From: Desulfatibacillum aliphaticivorans DSM 15576
GTDB lineage: Bacteria > Desulfobacterota > Desulfobacteria > Desulfobacterales > Desulfatibacillaceae
Assembly: GCF_000429905.1 (NCBI RefSeq)
Contig: NZ_AUCT01000009.1
Coordinates: 124,001 to 188,000, forward strand
Reading direction: 5' to 3'
DNA length: 64,000 nt
In this document: piece by piece, positions 43,392 to 50,788 of the stretch
How positions within the stretch are numbered: the first letter of the stretch is position 1
Layout: each line of letters starts with the position of its first letter
The notes under the pieces: model-generated
The model's input: the letters and a program-made list of their open reading frames with translations, nothing else
Databases searched by the model: none
Told to the model about the DNA's origin: nothing
Made by a program: the position numbers and the translations under genes

Positions 43392-43546
43392 GAAGAGGGA
43401 ATTCCTACGGTTGGATGGGTTCTGCGGCAATCGCCAATAGCCAATGTGAATACCCAACATCCGCGAGCCTGTCAATTATTGCAGAAGGATGGCTTTTGCG
43501 GAAGGTTGCGCTATTAGGGCATATTTTGTTTTTGCGCCGCATAAGC

Positions 43547-43606
43547 CCGTCATCCCTGCAAGGGCGATCCGCTTTTTCAGGATCGCACGCAAGCGGGGAC
43601 CCAGCG
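43547..43606. repeat. REP-like palindromic repeat, copy 1
   Basis: Begins CCGTCATCCCTGCAAGGGCG and ends AAGCGGGGACCCAGCG, with an inner hairpin GCGATCC/GGATCGC. About 85 percent identical to 46760-46819. A third related copy lies at 46576-46660 in the opposite orientation. Confidence 0.8.
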
Positions 43607-43700
43607 TTTTTATAATGTCAAATGCGCCTATACCGGCTTACAAGTCTTTTTTCCTCATTTTGGCATTTCCTGTACGGTTGACAGCCCGGAACAAAACATG

Positions 43701-43731
43701 TTATCAACCGGCTGGGCGGTCGAAAAAAATC
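43701..43731. promoter_or_regulatory. Operator of the TetR at 43770 (own promoter)
   Basis: The block starts TTATCAACCGGCTGGGCGGT and continues CGAAAAAAATC. It recurs, inverted and nearly identical, at 44418-44447 on the other side of the TetR gene. The palindromic core is CAACCGGC and GCCGGTCG. Confidence 0.65.
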
Positions 43732-43769
43732 AAGGTTCTAAAAAGGCCCCATCGGAAGGAGCGGCGCCC

Positions 43770-44360
43770 TTGCCCAAGCAAAGCCAGGAAGACAAAAGAA
43801 ACCACATCGCCGAAGTTGCGGCCAAGGTGTTCAGCAACATGGGCTACTTAAGCTCTTCGCTCCAAGACGTGGCCCTGGCGGCCGACATGAGCAAGGCCGG
43901 CCTGTATCACTATTTCAAATCCAAGGAAGAGCTTCTGGCCTTCATCCTTTTGAAAAACACGGATTCCTTTTTGCACGCATTGCGGGCTTGCATCGCGGAG
44001 AACGTCCAAAACGGCATGGCGCCCAAGGACTCCTTCAAAAGCCTCATGCAGACCTACGCCCGCCACCTCAATCAGGATCAGGACCTGCGCTTGATCGTCC
44101 TGCGGGAAAGGCATCAGCTTTCCGGCCAATATAAGGACGAGCTGTTCGCCAAGGAGCAGGAGCTTTTCCGGACCTTACGGGAAGAACTGAAAAAGGTTCC
44201 GGACGTGGAAGAGGACCTGGATTTGAACGCCATCATTTTTCTGTTTATCTCCATGAGCCACTGGCTGGGCTACTGGTTTAAGGAAGGCCTGCCCTTGGGC
44301 ATGGACGAGATCATCGACCAGAACATCCGCATTATTTTAAAAGGCATTTTGAAAGAATAG
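43770..44360 (+). CDS. TetR-family regulator of the hydratase genes
   Basis: A 196-residue regulator. The TTG at 43770 is chosen because GGAAGGAG stands eight bases upstream and the resulting start (MPKQSQEDKRNHIAEVAAKV) suits the family; the frame is open 24 codons before it. The helix-turn-helix lies at about 10-55 (VFSNMGYLSSSLQDVALAAD, then MSKAGLYHYFKSKE), which resembles the FadR/KstR2 group of acyl-CoA-responsive TetR proteins. A 30-base operator-like sequence occurs both before this gene and before the downstream hydratase gene at 44483, so it probably controls both. Confidence 0.88.
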   Translation: MPKQSQEDKRNHIAEVAAKVFSNMGYLSSSLQDVALAADMSKAGLYHYFKSKEELLAFILLKNTDSFLHALRACIAENVQNGMAPKDSFKSLMQTYARHLNQDQDLRLIVLRERHQLSGQYKDELFAKEQELFRTLREELKKVPDVEEDLDLNAIIFLFISMSHWLGYWFKEGLPLGMDEIIDQNIRIILKGILKE

Positions 44361-44417
44361 CGCTATCCCGGCAAAGGCCGGAGATTTGGAAGGCTGCAGG
44401 CAAGCGCATTATTCGGC

Positions 44418-44447
44418 GATTTTTTCGACCGGCTGGCCGGTTGATAA
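44418..44447. promoter_or_regulatory. Operator before the hydratase genes
   Basis: Contains the perfect palindrome ACCGGC-TG-GCCGGT (44428-44441) in the context GATTTTTTCGACCGG and CCGGTTGATAA; it is an inverted near-copy of 43701-43731. Confidence 0.65.
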
Positions 44448-44482
44448 ATCCTAACCGCACAAAGCAAAAGGAGGCTTAAACC

Positions 44483-44995
44483 ATGACAGCGGAAAAACTA
44501 CCGGATCGCTTTGAAAAAGACTTCTTCAAGCACGAATCGCAGCAGCGCAGTTGGGACGACCTGGTGGTGGGCGAGACCTACGACGCCGAGCCCTTTGAGG
44601 TCACCCCGGAACGGATCCAGCTGTATGTGGAAGGCACCGAAGACTTCAACCCGTTTTTCACGGATGAGGAGGCCGCCAAGAATTCCCAGTTTGAAGGTTT
44701 GATTGCGCCTCCGACAATTCTTACGCCCATTGTTTTCGCCGCGGTTTCCCCGGACAGCTGGATTAAAATGCCGGGCGCCATCAATCCAGGGCAGCGGTGG
44801 GAGTTCGGCGTTCCCGTGCGCCCTGGCGACACTATCTATTGCCATATCAAGCTCAGGGACAAGTATATCAAGCGGGGCAAAAAATACGCCATGTCCGAAA
44901 TGCACATCACCAATCAGAATGACGAGTTTGTGTGCAGGTGGACCGGGGGGCTGGTGCTGCAGTTCCAGGGCAACGAGGAAATGAAGAACCGCTAA
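44483..44995 (+). CDS. MaoC-like (FAS1/HTD2-type) hot-dog hydratase, subunit A
   Basis: A 170-residue single hot-dog domain protein. Residues 25-165 show the N-terminal MaoC-dehydratase type (DLVVGETYDAEPFEVTPERI, EGTEDFNPFFTDEEAAKNS, then APPTILTPIVF and VRPGDTIYCHIKL). It lacks the Asp-x4-His catalytic dyad in its usual form, which the second hydratase at 45073 has. The two therefore look like a split pair of the two-domain hydratase 2, as in the ChsH1-ChsH2 enzyme of steroid side-chain degradation. An AAAGGAGG ribosome site is present. TetR operator upstream. Confidence 0.82.
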   Translation: MTAEKLPDRFEKDFFKHESQQRSWDDLVVGETYDAEPFEVTPERIQLYVEGTEDFNPFFTDEEAAKNSQFEGLIAPPTILTPIVFAAVSPDSWIKMPGAINPGQRWEFGVPVRPGDTIYCHIKLRDKYIKRGKKYAMSEMHITNQNDEFVCRWTGGLVLQFQGNEEMKNR

Positions 44996-45072
44996 CTTAA
45001 GACAATTCCTGTCCTCAAATTGAGGGCCTGAAAAGGCCGTATCCATTACGGCCCGGATAAGGAGGCTTTAAC

Positions 45073-45513
45073 ATGTCGGAAATATTGGAATTTGGAAAAG
45101 TTGACCTGGGTTATGAAATTCCCGAGCAAATCAGGCATATCACCCAGGAGAAGATCAACAAGAACGCGGAGGGCTCTCTTGATTTCAACCCCATCCACAT
45201 CGATCCGGCCTGGGCCAAAAAGGTGAATCTCATGGGCAAAGGGACGACAATCGCCCACGGCATCATGACCGGGGCCTTTATGGGAAAGATCGTCACGGAC
45301 TGGGCGTATCCCGGCGGCGCATTTTTACAAATGCTGGACGTTAAATTCATCCATCCCGTGCGTCCGGGGGACGACATCACGGCCAGGGGCAAGGTGACGG
45401 AAAAGCATCCCCGCCCGGGAGATGAGTCCTTTGTGGTCCTGGAGCTTTGGTGCGAAAACCAGGAGGGCGTCAAGGTGGGGGTGGGGCAGGCTGCGGTTAG
45501 GATTCCGGTTTAG
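45073..45513 (+). CDS. MaoC-like hydratase, subunit B (catalytic dyad present)
   Basis: A 146-residue hot-dog protein with the hydratase 2 motif: Asp and His in SLDFNPIHIDPAWAKK near 38, and TIAHGIMTGAFMGK near 62. With the preceding 170-residue protein it should form a heteromeric (R)-specific enoyl-CoA hydratase. GGAGGCTTTAAC precedes the ATG, 77 bases after the stop of subunit A. A strong terminator at 45570-45609 ends this transcription unit. Confidence 0.88.
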   Translation: MSEILEFGKVDLGYEIPEQIRHITQEKINKNAEGSLDFNPIHIDPAWAKKVNLMGKGTTIAHGIMTGAFMGKIVTDWAYPGGAFLQMLDVKFIHPVRPGDDITARGKVTEKHPRPGDESFVVLELWCENQEGVKVGVGQAAVRIPV

Positions 45514-45569
45514 GCGTCTGTCCGCGCATTTGAAGACATCGCGCAAAAGCCCTTTCTCCATAAAATTTC

Positions 45570-45609
45570 AAGGCCGGTCAGCCGAACAAAAAGGCTGTCC
45601 GGCCTTTTT
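45570..45609 (+). terminator. Rho-independent terminator after the hydratase pair
   Basis: AAGGCCGGTCAGCC and GGCTGTCCGGCCTT form a long stem with one mismatch, followed by TTTTT. Confidence 0.88.
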
Positions 45610-45643
45610 GCTTGCATCATCCCGGATGATATTTTAGCCTGTT

Positions 45644-45655
45644 TTACAAATGTGT
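45644..45655. promoter_or_regulatory. Operator-like palindrome before the crotonase at 45728
   Basis: TTACA-AA-TGTGT, the same pattern as 32562-32573 and 33846-33857, again before a crotonase/SDR-type gene. It lies 72 bases from the start codon. Confidence 0.4.
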
Positions 45656-45727
45656 AAGCCGGATGTGAACGGCGCTCCTTAAGGTAGCTAAAGAGCTTTC
45701 ACGGGACGAATATTAGAGCAGGTGAAA

Positions 45728-46516
45728 ATGGGCGACCAGAGTAATTCTCAGGAGCTGATTATTAGGAAAGAAGGTCCGGTTTGGCGGGTGATCTTAAATC
45801 GGCCGGAAAAGAAAAACGCCATCAATGATAACATGTTCGCGGGCCTTAAACGGCTTGCCGAAGAGATAACGGAGAATCCCGACCTGTGCCGGGTTGTGGT
45901 GTTCAGCGGGGCCGGAGACGTGTTCTGTTCGGGCGGGGATTTGAAAACCCTCATGGGCGGCGGCTACGGCGGCGACGTTTCCGCCATCAGAAACGAGTTC
46001 CGGGGCTTGCAGCACACCCTTGATCAGGTGGAAGCCATGCCGGTCCCCACGATCGCGGCCATCCACGGATACGCTCTGGGCGCCGGCCTGCAATTGGCCC
46101 TGGCCTGCGATTTCCGCATTGCCGCGGAGGACGCCAAGCTGGGATTGCCTGACGTGAAAAACGGCTTCATCCCCGGAATCGGCGCAACCACCCGGCTGCC
46201 CCGGCTCATCGGCTTGGCCCGGGCCAAGGAACTGCTGCTCATGGGATCCAATATTGACGCAAAAAAAGCCCTGGATTTCGGGCTGGTCAACGCAGCGGTT
46301 CCCTTGGAGGACTTGGAGTCGGCCGTGGAGGAATGGTGCAGTCGGTTGATCCGGCGGGCGCCCATGGCCGTGGCTGCGGGTAAATATTTATTGAACACCT
46401 GGGCCGACCTGGAGGAAACCGCGGACGTGCAGATGAAGCTCCTGGCCAGCGAGGACGCCAAGGAAGGCGTCACCGCTTTTTTTGAACGGCGCGCCCCGAA
46501 TTTTAAGGGGAAGTAA
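45728..46516 (+). CDS. Crotonase-superfamily protein lacking both hydratase glutamates
   Basis: A 262-residue protein with the crotonase fold: VILNRPEKKNAIN near 20, the oxyanion loop VFCSGGDLKTL near 62 and HGYALGAGLQLALACDFR near 112. The two catalytic Glu of enoyl-CoA hydratase are replaced by Gln (AGLQLAL) and Asp (GLPDVKNGF). It is thus unlikely to be a simple hydratase; isomerase, hydrolase or retro-Claisen activity is possible. ATG at 45728 is preferred over a GTG two codons earlier. It stands alone between the hydratase pair and a minus-strand operon. Confidence 0.82.
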   Translation: MGDQSNSQELIIRKEGPVWRVILNRPEKKNAINDNMFAGLKRLAEEITENPDLCRVVVFSGAGDVFCSGGDLKTLMGGGYGGDVSAIRNEFRGLQHTLDQVEAMPVPTIAAIHGYALGAGLQLALACDFRIAAEDAKLGLPDVKNGFIPGIGATTRLPRLIGLARAKELLLMGSNIDAKKALDFGLVNAAVPLEDLESAVEEWCSRLIRRAPMAVAAGKYLLNTWADLEETADVQMKLLASEDAKEGVTAFFERRAPNFKGK

Positions 46517-46575
46517 ATCTGGGAGTCGATTTCATAGGCTTTATTCGGCAACCTCGGCGAAATTTCGAAATGACA

Positions 46576-46660
46576 CTGGGTCCCCGTTTCCGTCATTGCA
46601 TCATGATGATTGTAAAACTACCGCAATCATCATGCCTCCATGGCTCCACGGGGATGACGG
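46576..46660. repeat. REP-like repeat, copy 3 (inverted, with inner hairpin)
   Basis: Starts CTGGGTCCCCG and ends CGGGGATGACGG, the two ends of the family in reverse order. Between them CATGATGATTG and CAATCATCATG form a separate perfect 11-base stem. Confidence 0.7.
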
Positions 46661-46759
46661 AGAGTGGAGGCTTTCATAGCAAAAAGGTCGTAGATATGCT
46701 GTTCTCGCTTTCATCAAAACCCAACAAACGCCCGATGAATTCCGGCTCACTGTTTTGAG

Positions 46760-46819
46760 CCGTCATCCCCGCAAGGGCGATCCGTCTTTTCGGGATCGTC
46801 CGCAAGCGGGGACCCAGCG
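46760..46819. repeat. REP-like palindromic repeat, copy 2
   Basis: Starts CCGTCATCCCCGCAAGGGCG and ends AAGCGGGGACCCAGCG; nearly the same as copy 1 at 43547-43606. Confidence 0.8.
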
Positions 46820-46912
46820 TCATTTTTCATAAATCCAAGCGGCATACATCTCAAGGCAGGACTGAAGAAAAAAGGCTGCCGGAAGGGCGCCTGGCCGGGA
46901 AGTTTTGCACCA

Positions 46913-48097
46913 CTAACCTTCCCGGGCCTCTTCCTTGGGCGTGGACACGGCGTCCAAGAGCAGGTCGATCAATTCGTCGATTTCCTTCATTTTGTCGTTG
47001 TTTTTTCCTTCCTCCACAATCATCCAGCGTAACGCCATGTGGCTGAAGGCGCCGATGAACACGTTGCGGAAAACCCGCAGGTTTACGTCCTGGCGGAAGT
47101 CGCCCCGGTTTTGGCCCTCCTCGACCACCTTGTCGAGGATCTTCAGATATTTCTGGTAGCTTTTGTAGGCTGGCGACGAGTAAAACTGGATGTTCAGTTG
47201 ATTGTGGAGCAGAAACACCTTCAGGAAATCCCGGTTGATCATGTACAGGGCGAAGTGGTAGCGGATCAGGCGCCTTAGCTTGGCGAAGGGGCTCTTTACG
47301 TCAAAGGAGTCCATGATGGACTCCAAATGCTCCTTGAGCCGGGTTTCCGGGACGGCCAGGAGCAGGTCGTCCTTGTTTTTAAAATAATCGTAAATGGCGC
47401 TTTCCGACACGGCCGCTTCTTCGGCGATGTCGATCATTTTGGCCTTGTTATAGCCCTTGGCCGCAAAGATTTTTTCCGCGGCCAGCAGAATCCTGGTGCG
47501 CTTGTCCCTTTCCGGAGGATCGGGCCTGACCTTGATCATGGGAAGGATCAGGTTCATGAGGTGCTCCAGGTCGGTGCGGCTTTTTTCGATTTCCCCCGAG
47601 GCGATGCAGCTTATCGCCTCAAAGTCCATGGCGCCGTACACCGCGTCCCGGATAATCCCCATATTCACATCGTTGCGAAACTGGCCGTCTTTCACGCCCT
47701 GGGCCAGTATGTCGGTCATGATCCCGGCGTGCTTGCGGATTTTCCGGTAGGCCTCGGTCTTGTAGAAATCCGCGTTGGAGCGGCATTCAAAAAGGAGGAT
47801 GCGGGCGTAGCCGGGGTTGAGATCGTTGTACTTGAGGCCGTACCAGATGAGCTTGCGGAGGCGCGACTCCGGGTCTTTGATCCCTTCCAGCTGCTCCGCC
47901 AAAAGGTCCAGGGCCTCCTCCAGCTTGATGGAGGCCACGGAAAATAACAAGTCCTGTTTGTTTTTGAAATACTGATAAACCAAAGAGTCGGCGACTTCGG
48001 CCTTTTGAGCGATTTTGGCGATGGTGGTTTCTGCGATGCCGCTGGCCGTGATAAGTTCCTCCGCGGCCAGTAATATTCTGTCTTTGGTTGTCGTCAT
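46913..48097 (-). CDS. Tandem double-TetR regulator
   Basis: A 394-residue protein made of two complete TetR modules in one chain. First helix-turn-helix at about 5-50 (TKDRILLAAEELITASGIAE, then AKIAQKAEVADSLVYQYFKN), second at about 205-250 (RTRILLAAEKIFAAKGYNKA, then DIAEEAAVSESAIYDYFKNK). Each is followed by its own ligand-binding helical half (about 150 residues). A normal TetR is 190-220 residues and dimerises; this one is like a covalent dimer of two unlike subunits and may recognise an asymmetric operator. ATG at 48097 is used. It is the last gene of a minus-strand operon after the BKACE and iron-sulfur genes, and likely regulates them. Confidence 0.88.
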   Translation of the reverse strand: MTTTKDRILLAAEELITASGIAETTIAKIAQKAEVADSLVYQYFKNKQDLLFSVASIKLEEALDLLAEQLEGIKDPESRLRKLIWYGLKYNDLNPGYARILLFECRSNADFYKTEAYRKIRKHAGIMTDILAQGVKDGQFRNDVNMGIIRDAVYGAMDFEAISCIASGEIEKSRTDLEHLMNLILPMIKVRPDPPERDKRTRILLAAEKIFAAKGYNKAKMIDIAEEAAVSESAIYDYFKNKDDLLLAVPETRLKEHLESIMDSFDVKSPFAKLRRLIRYHFALYMINRDFLKVFLLHNQLNIQFYSSPAYKSYQKYLKILDKVVEEGQNRGDFRQDVNLRVFRNVFIGAFSHMALRWMIVEEGKNNDKMKEIDELIDLLLDAVSTPKEEAREG

Positions 48098-48128
48098 ATT
48101 GGATTGTTTTACTTTCCGTCGCCGTTTT

Positions 48129-49301
48129 TTAGCGTTTAATCCCGAGCGCACCCTTGATCGTGCTGGCCGCCTTGCCTACAAACCCTTTTTTGTTGGCCAT
48201 GATGGCGTCCATGAGCGCGCTGTAATCCTCGGGCGGAGTCCGTTGCCTGGTCTTGGGCGCCATGGTCAAGGCTTGGGGCTTGCAGGCTGCGGCGCACAGG
48301 CCGCAGCCGATGCATTTGCCCAGGTCGATTTTGACGGCGTCTTTTTTCATTTTAATGGCCTGGGTGGGGCAGCGCTTTTCGCATTTGCCGCACAGGACGC
48401 ATTTGTCCGAATCCAGGGCGGCCCTGAAATTGGACTGCACAAAGTCCGCGGGCCGGGGCGCGGCCGCCAGCATGTTGAAGACCCCGCAGCAGCAGGGACA
48501 GCACATGCAGGCGAAGGAGGGATTTTTTTCGTTGGAGACCTCGATCACCAGGCCGTCCCTTTCGGACAGGGCGATCACCTCCATGGCCTCCTCCACGCCG
48601 ATCCTCCTGGCCCATCCGTTTTTGATGTACATTTCCCCGAAGTCATGAAAGGCCATGCAGGTCTCCCGCCGGTCCGTCCTTTCGCAGGGCGCGCCCAGCA
48701 TGTCCCGTCCCTTGCGGCAGATGCAGGTGGTCAGGGCGATGCTGTCTCCGGCGTCTGCGATGATGCGGCGGATTTCGTCGTGGGTGGAGATCCTGTGCTG
48801 GGGCGTGATGCTTTTTTCCACCGGAACGATGCGCATCTGCTGGGGAACCGTGGACAAATATTCAAAGCCCATGGCCTCGGCCATGTACTGGGTGGCGTCC
48901 AAGTACAGGCCTGCGTTCATGGAGGCGATCTGGGTTTCGAAAAAACCGACCACAAAGGGAAGCAGGCAGATTTGGGGCTCTCCATCCGGATTCTTGATGA
49001 GAAGGGCGCCGTTCTTTTCCATACTGGCCAGGCGCCGCTCCATTTCCGCGGAAGGAATGCCCTTTTGGGAGGCACGGGCCAGGATGACGTCCTTGGGCTC
49101 CGGCTTGTAGCTCAGGTGCAGGGCGGCCTCCGCCTCCCCCGGAGTGAAGATGGACCGCAAAATCCTTTTTTCCACCCCGCTCACGGACCGGGGGAAGCCC
49201 ACCGGCATGGTGTTCAAATGCTTGGCGAGCCTCCTGTAAGCCGTTCGCGCCTGCCAGTGCTTCTTACCCTGGTCCCCCAGGACTGCTGCAAGCCTTTTCA
49301 T
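48129..49301 (-). CDS. Cys-rich 4Fe-4S dicluster protein
   Basis: A 390-residue protein. The C-terminal third has a two-[4Fe-4S] ferredoxin module: CVLCGKCEKRCP and CIGCGLCAAACKP near 305-345. Before it are unusual Cys groups: TTCICRKGRDMLGAPC near 195 and CMCCPCCCGVFNML near 270, which could bind another cofactor or metal. The N-terminal 170 residues are helical with a DNA-binding-like beginning. Similar proteins occur in sulfate reducers, with no proven function; electron transfer to or from acyl-CoA oxidation is a guess. GGAGGGG precedes the ATG. It lies 37 bases after the BKACE gene and 31 before the double TetR. Confidence 0.75.
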   Translation of the reverse strand: MKRLAAVLGDQGKKHWQARTAYRRLAKHLNTMPVGFPRSVSGVEKRILRSIFTPGEAEAALHLSYKPEPKDVILARASQKGIPSAEMERRLASMEKNGALLIKNPDGEPQICLLPFVVGFFETQIASMNAGLYLDATQYMAEAMGFEYLSTVPQQMRIVPVEKSITPQHRISTHDEIRRIIADAGDSIALTTCICRKGRDMLGAPCERTDRRETCMAFHDFGEMYIKNGWARRIGVEEAMEVIALSERDGLVIEVSNEKNPSFACMCCPCCCGVFNMLAAAPRPADFVQSNFRAALDSDKCVLCGKCEKRCPTQAIKMKKDAVKIDLGKCIGCGLCAAACKPQALTMAPKTRQRTPPEDYSALMDAIMANKKGFVGKAASTIKGALGIKR

Positions 49302-49338
49302 TACCCCTCCTTAGCGAGCCCTCCGCCTCCCTAAGCAA

Positions 49339-50202
49339 TCAGGAAGCGCCCCTCAGGCCCATGATTTTTCTCGCCTCGTCCGGCGTTGCGGGCTCCTTGC
49401 CCAGAATGGACGCAGCCTTGACAGCCCATTCCACCAGCTCATAGCTGCCTTTGGCCAACTCCCCGTTGGGGACCCGCACATTGTCCTCCAGGCCCACGCG
49501 CATATGCCCGCCCATGATGCCGGATTGCAAGATAGCCGGAAACTCGTCCCAGGCCACGCCGCAGGACGTGAAATTGGCGTTGGGAGGCAGCGCGTGCACC
49601 ATGGCTGCAAAGGCGTCGGCCCGGAAAGCCTGTCCGCCGGCCACGCCGAACACGAAATTGAAATTCATGGGATCCTTGAAAAATCCCTGCTTCATGATGA
49701 GCTTGACGTTATCCAACCCGCCCATGTCGTAGACTTCGATTTCGGGCCGCACCCCGTTTTCCTCCATGGCCCGGCCGAAATCCTGCAACATGGTGAAGGT
49801 GTTGTCAAAGATGTAATCCACTAACACTTCGCCGGTCTTGCGGTCAATAGTGGCGAAATTCATGGTGTTGGTGTTCAGGGAAGCCATTTCCGGCTTGATC
49901 TTCACGATCTGGTCGATGCGCTGCTCGGGGGTCTTGTTGGGGCCCACGGCGGAGCTCAGGTTGACGATCAACTCGGGCGTCTTGTCCTTGATGGCGTCGT
50001 AAGTCTCCCTGATGCGGTCCACCTCATGGGTGGCCATGCCGTCGTCCAGGCGGGAATGGACGTGGACCATGGCGGCGCCGGCCTTGTACGCCTTGGCGGC
50101 CTCCTCGGCGAATTCCCGGGGCGTGTAAGGCACCGCCGGGTTGTGCTCCTTGCGGGTGGTGGCGCCGGACAAGGCGGCCGTGATGATGATTTTTCTCTTC
50201 AT
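49339..50202 (-). CDS. Beta-keto acid cleavage enzyme (BKACE/DUF849 family)
   Basis: A 287-residue TIM-barrel enzyme. Zinc ligands are seen in MVHVHSR near residue 46 and the catalytic set in HMRVGLEDN near 235 (Arg, Glu and Asp as in the lysine-fermentation enzyme Kce). These enzymes react a beta-keto acid with acetyl-CoA to give acetoacetate and a shortened acyl-CoA. The substrate-specificity residues cannot be read by eye. It is first in a minus-strand operon with an iron-sulfur protein and the double TetR, divergent from the acyl-CoA dehydrogenase pair, which suggests a keto acid formed during acyl chain breakdown. Confidence 0.9.
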   Translation of the reverse strand: MKRKIIITAALSGATTRKEHNPAVPYTPREFAEEAAKAYKAGAAMVHVHSRLDDGMATHEVDRIRETYDAIKDKTPELIVNLSSAVGPNKTPEQRIDQIVKIKPEMASLNTNTMNFATIDRKTGEVLVDYIFDNTFTMLQDFGRAMEENGVRPEIEVYDMGGLDNVKLIMKQGFFKDPMNFNFVFGVAGGQAFRADAFAAMVHALPPNANFTSCGVAWDEFPAILQSGIMGGHMRVGLEDNVRVPNGELAKGSYELVEWAVKAASILGKEPATPDEARKIMGLRGAS

Positions 50203-50788
50203 GGTTCGATCCTTTTCCGCCCCGGAGTCATTGTCCGGCCGGGGCGCCGGGAGATTGGGAGGCGCCGTGCGCCCTTATTATGGATTTGCGGTCGGCCGGA
50301 CCGGCCTGCCGCCCCATTTGAATACATATCGAAAACGAGACTTATCGAATCAAAATCAGTAATATCTGTCAATATAAATTTCTGAAAATTTGCCACAGTT
50401 TTAAAAATAAACACTTGTTTTTATGTAGAATTACTCCAAATTCCCGGACGGGATTTCAGAAAGATCTTGCTGCATTTACGGATATTTAGAGGGATATAAT
50501 TGAGTACTATTCATGATGCCCTGCGTCAAGAAAATAATTTTGAGTCAAAATATTCAAGTTTTGTTATCTAAAATAAAATCAAATATATAAAATTGTAATA
50601 TCTTCTTAACTCCTATTTTTTGCAAAAAAATGCTCTTGACAATCCGGGAAGGCGGGGGCTAAAGAGTGGGTAAGAATGCTGAATATAATTCATTTGGGGG
50701 GAGGTCTAAGGCAAAACTCAGTTGAGGCCCCCCTAATCCCCGAAAAACGGCCCCCAAAAAGGCCCTTCTCACCCATGTCAGAGGCGTT
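50203..50788. other. Long AT-rich divergent control region
   Basis: 585 bases with no credible gene, with an AT-rich core at 50330-50640, between the BKACE operon (minus) and the acyl-CoA dehydrogenase operon (plus). TTGACA near 50636 with TAAAGA 18 bases later is a weak plus-strand promoter candidate. I cannot point to a clear operator. Confidence 0.5.

Larger units (their letters stand above)
43392..43769. other. Non-coding region with a dispersed repeat and operator
   Basis: No credible gene. It contains a palindromic dispersed repeat (43547-43606) and a probable operator (43701-43731), listed separately. Confidence 0.5.
46517..46912. other. Non-coding region with two REP-like repeats
   Basis: About 400 bases without a gene. 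It contains repeat copies at 46576-46660 and 46760-46819 between two convergent genes. Confidence 0.6.
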
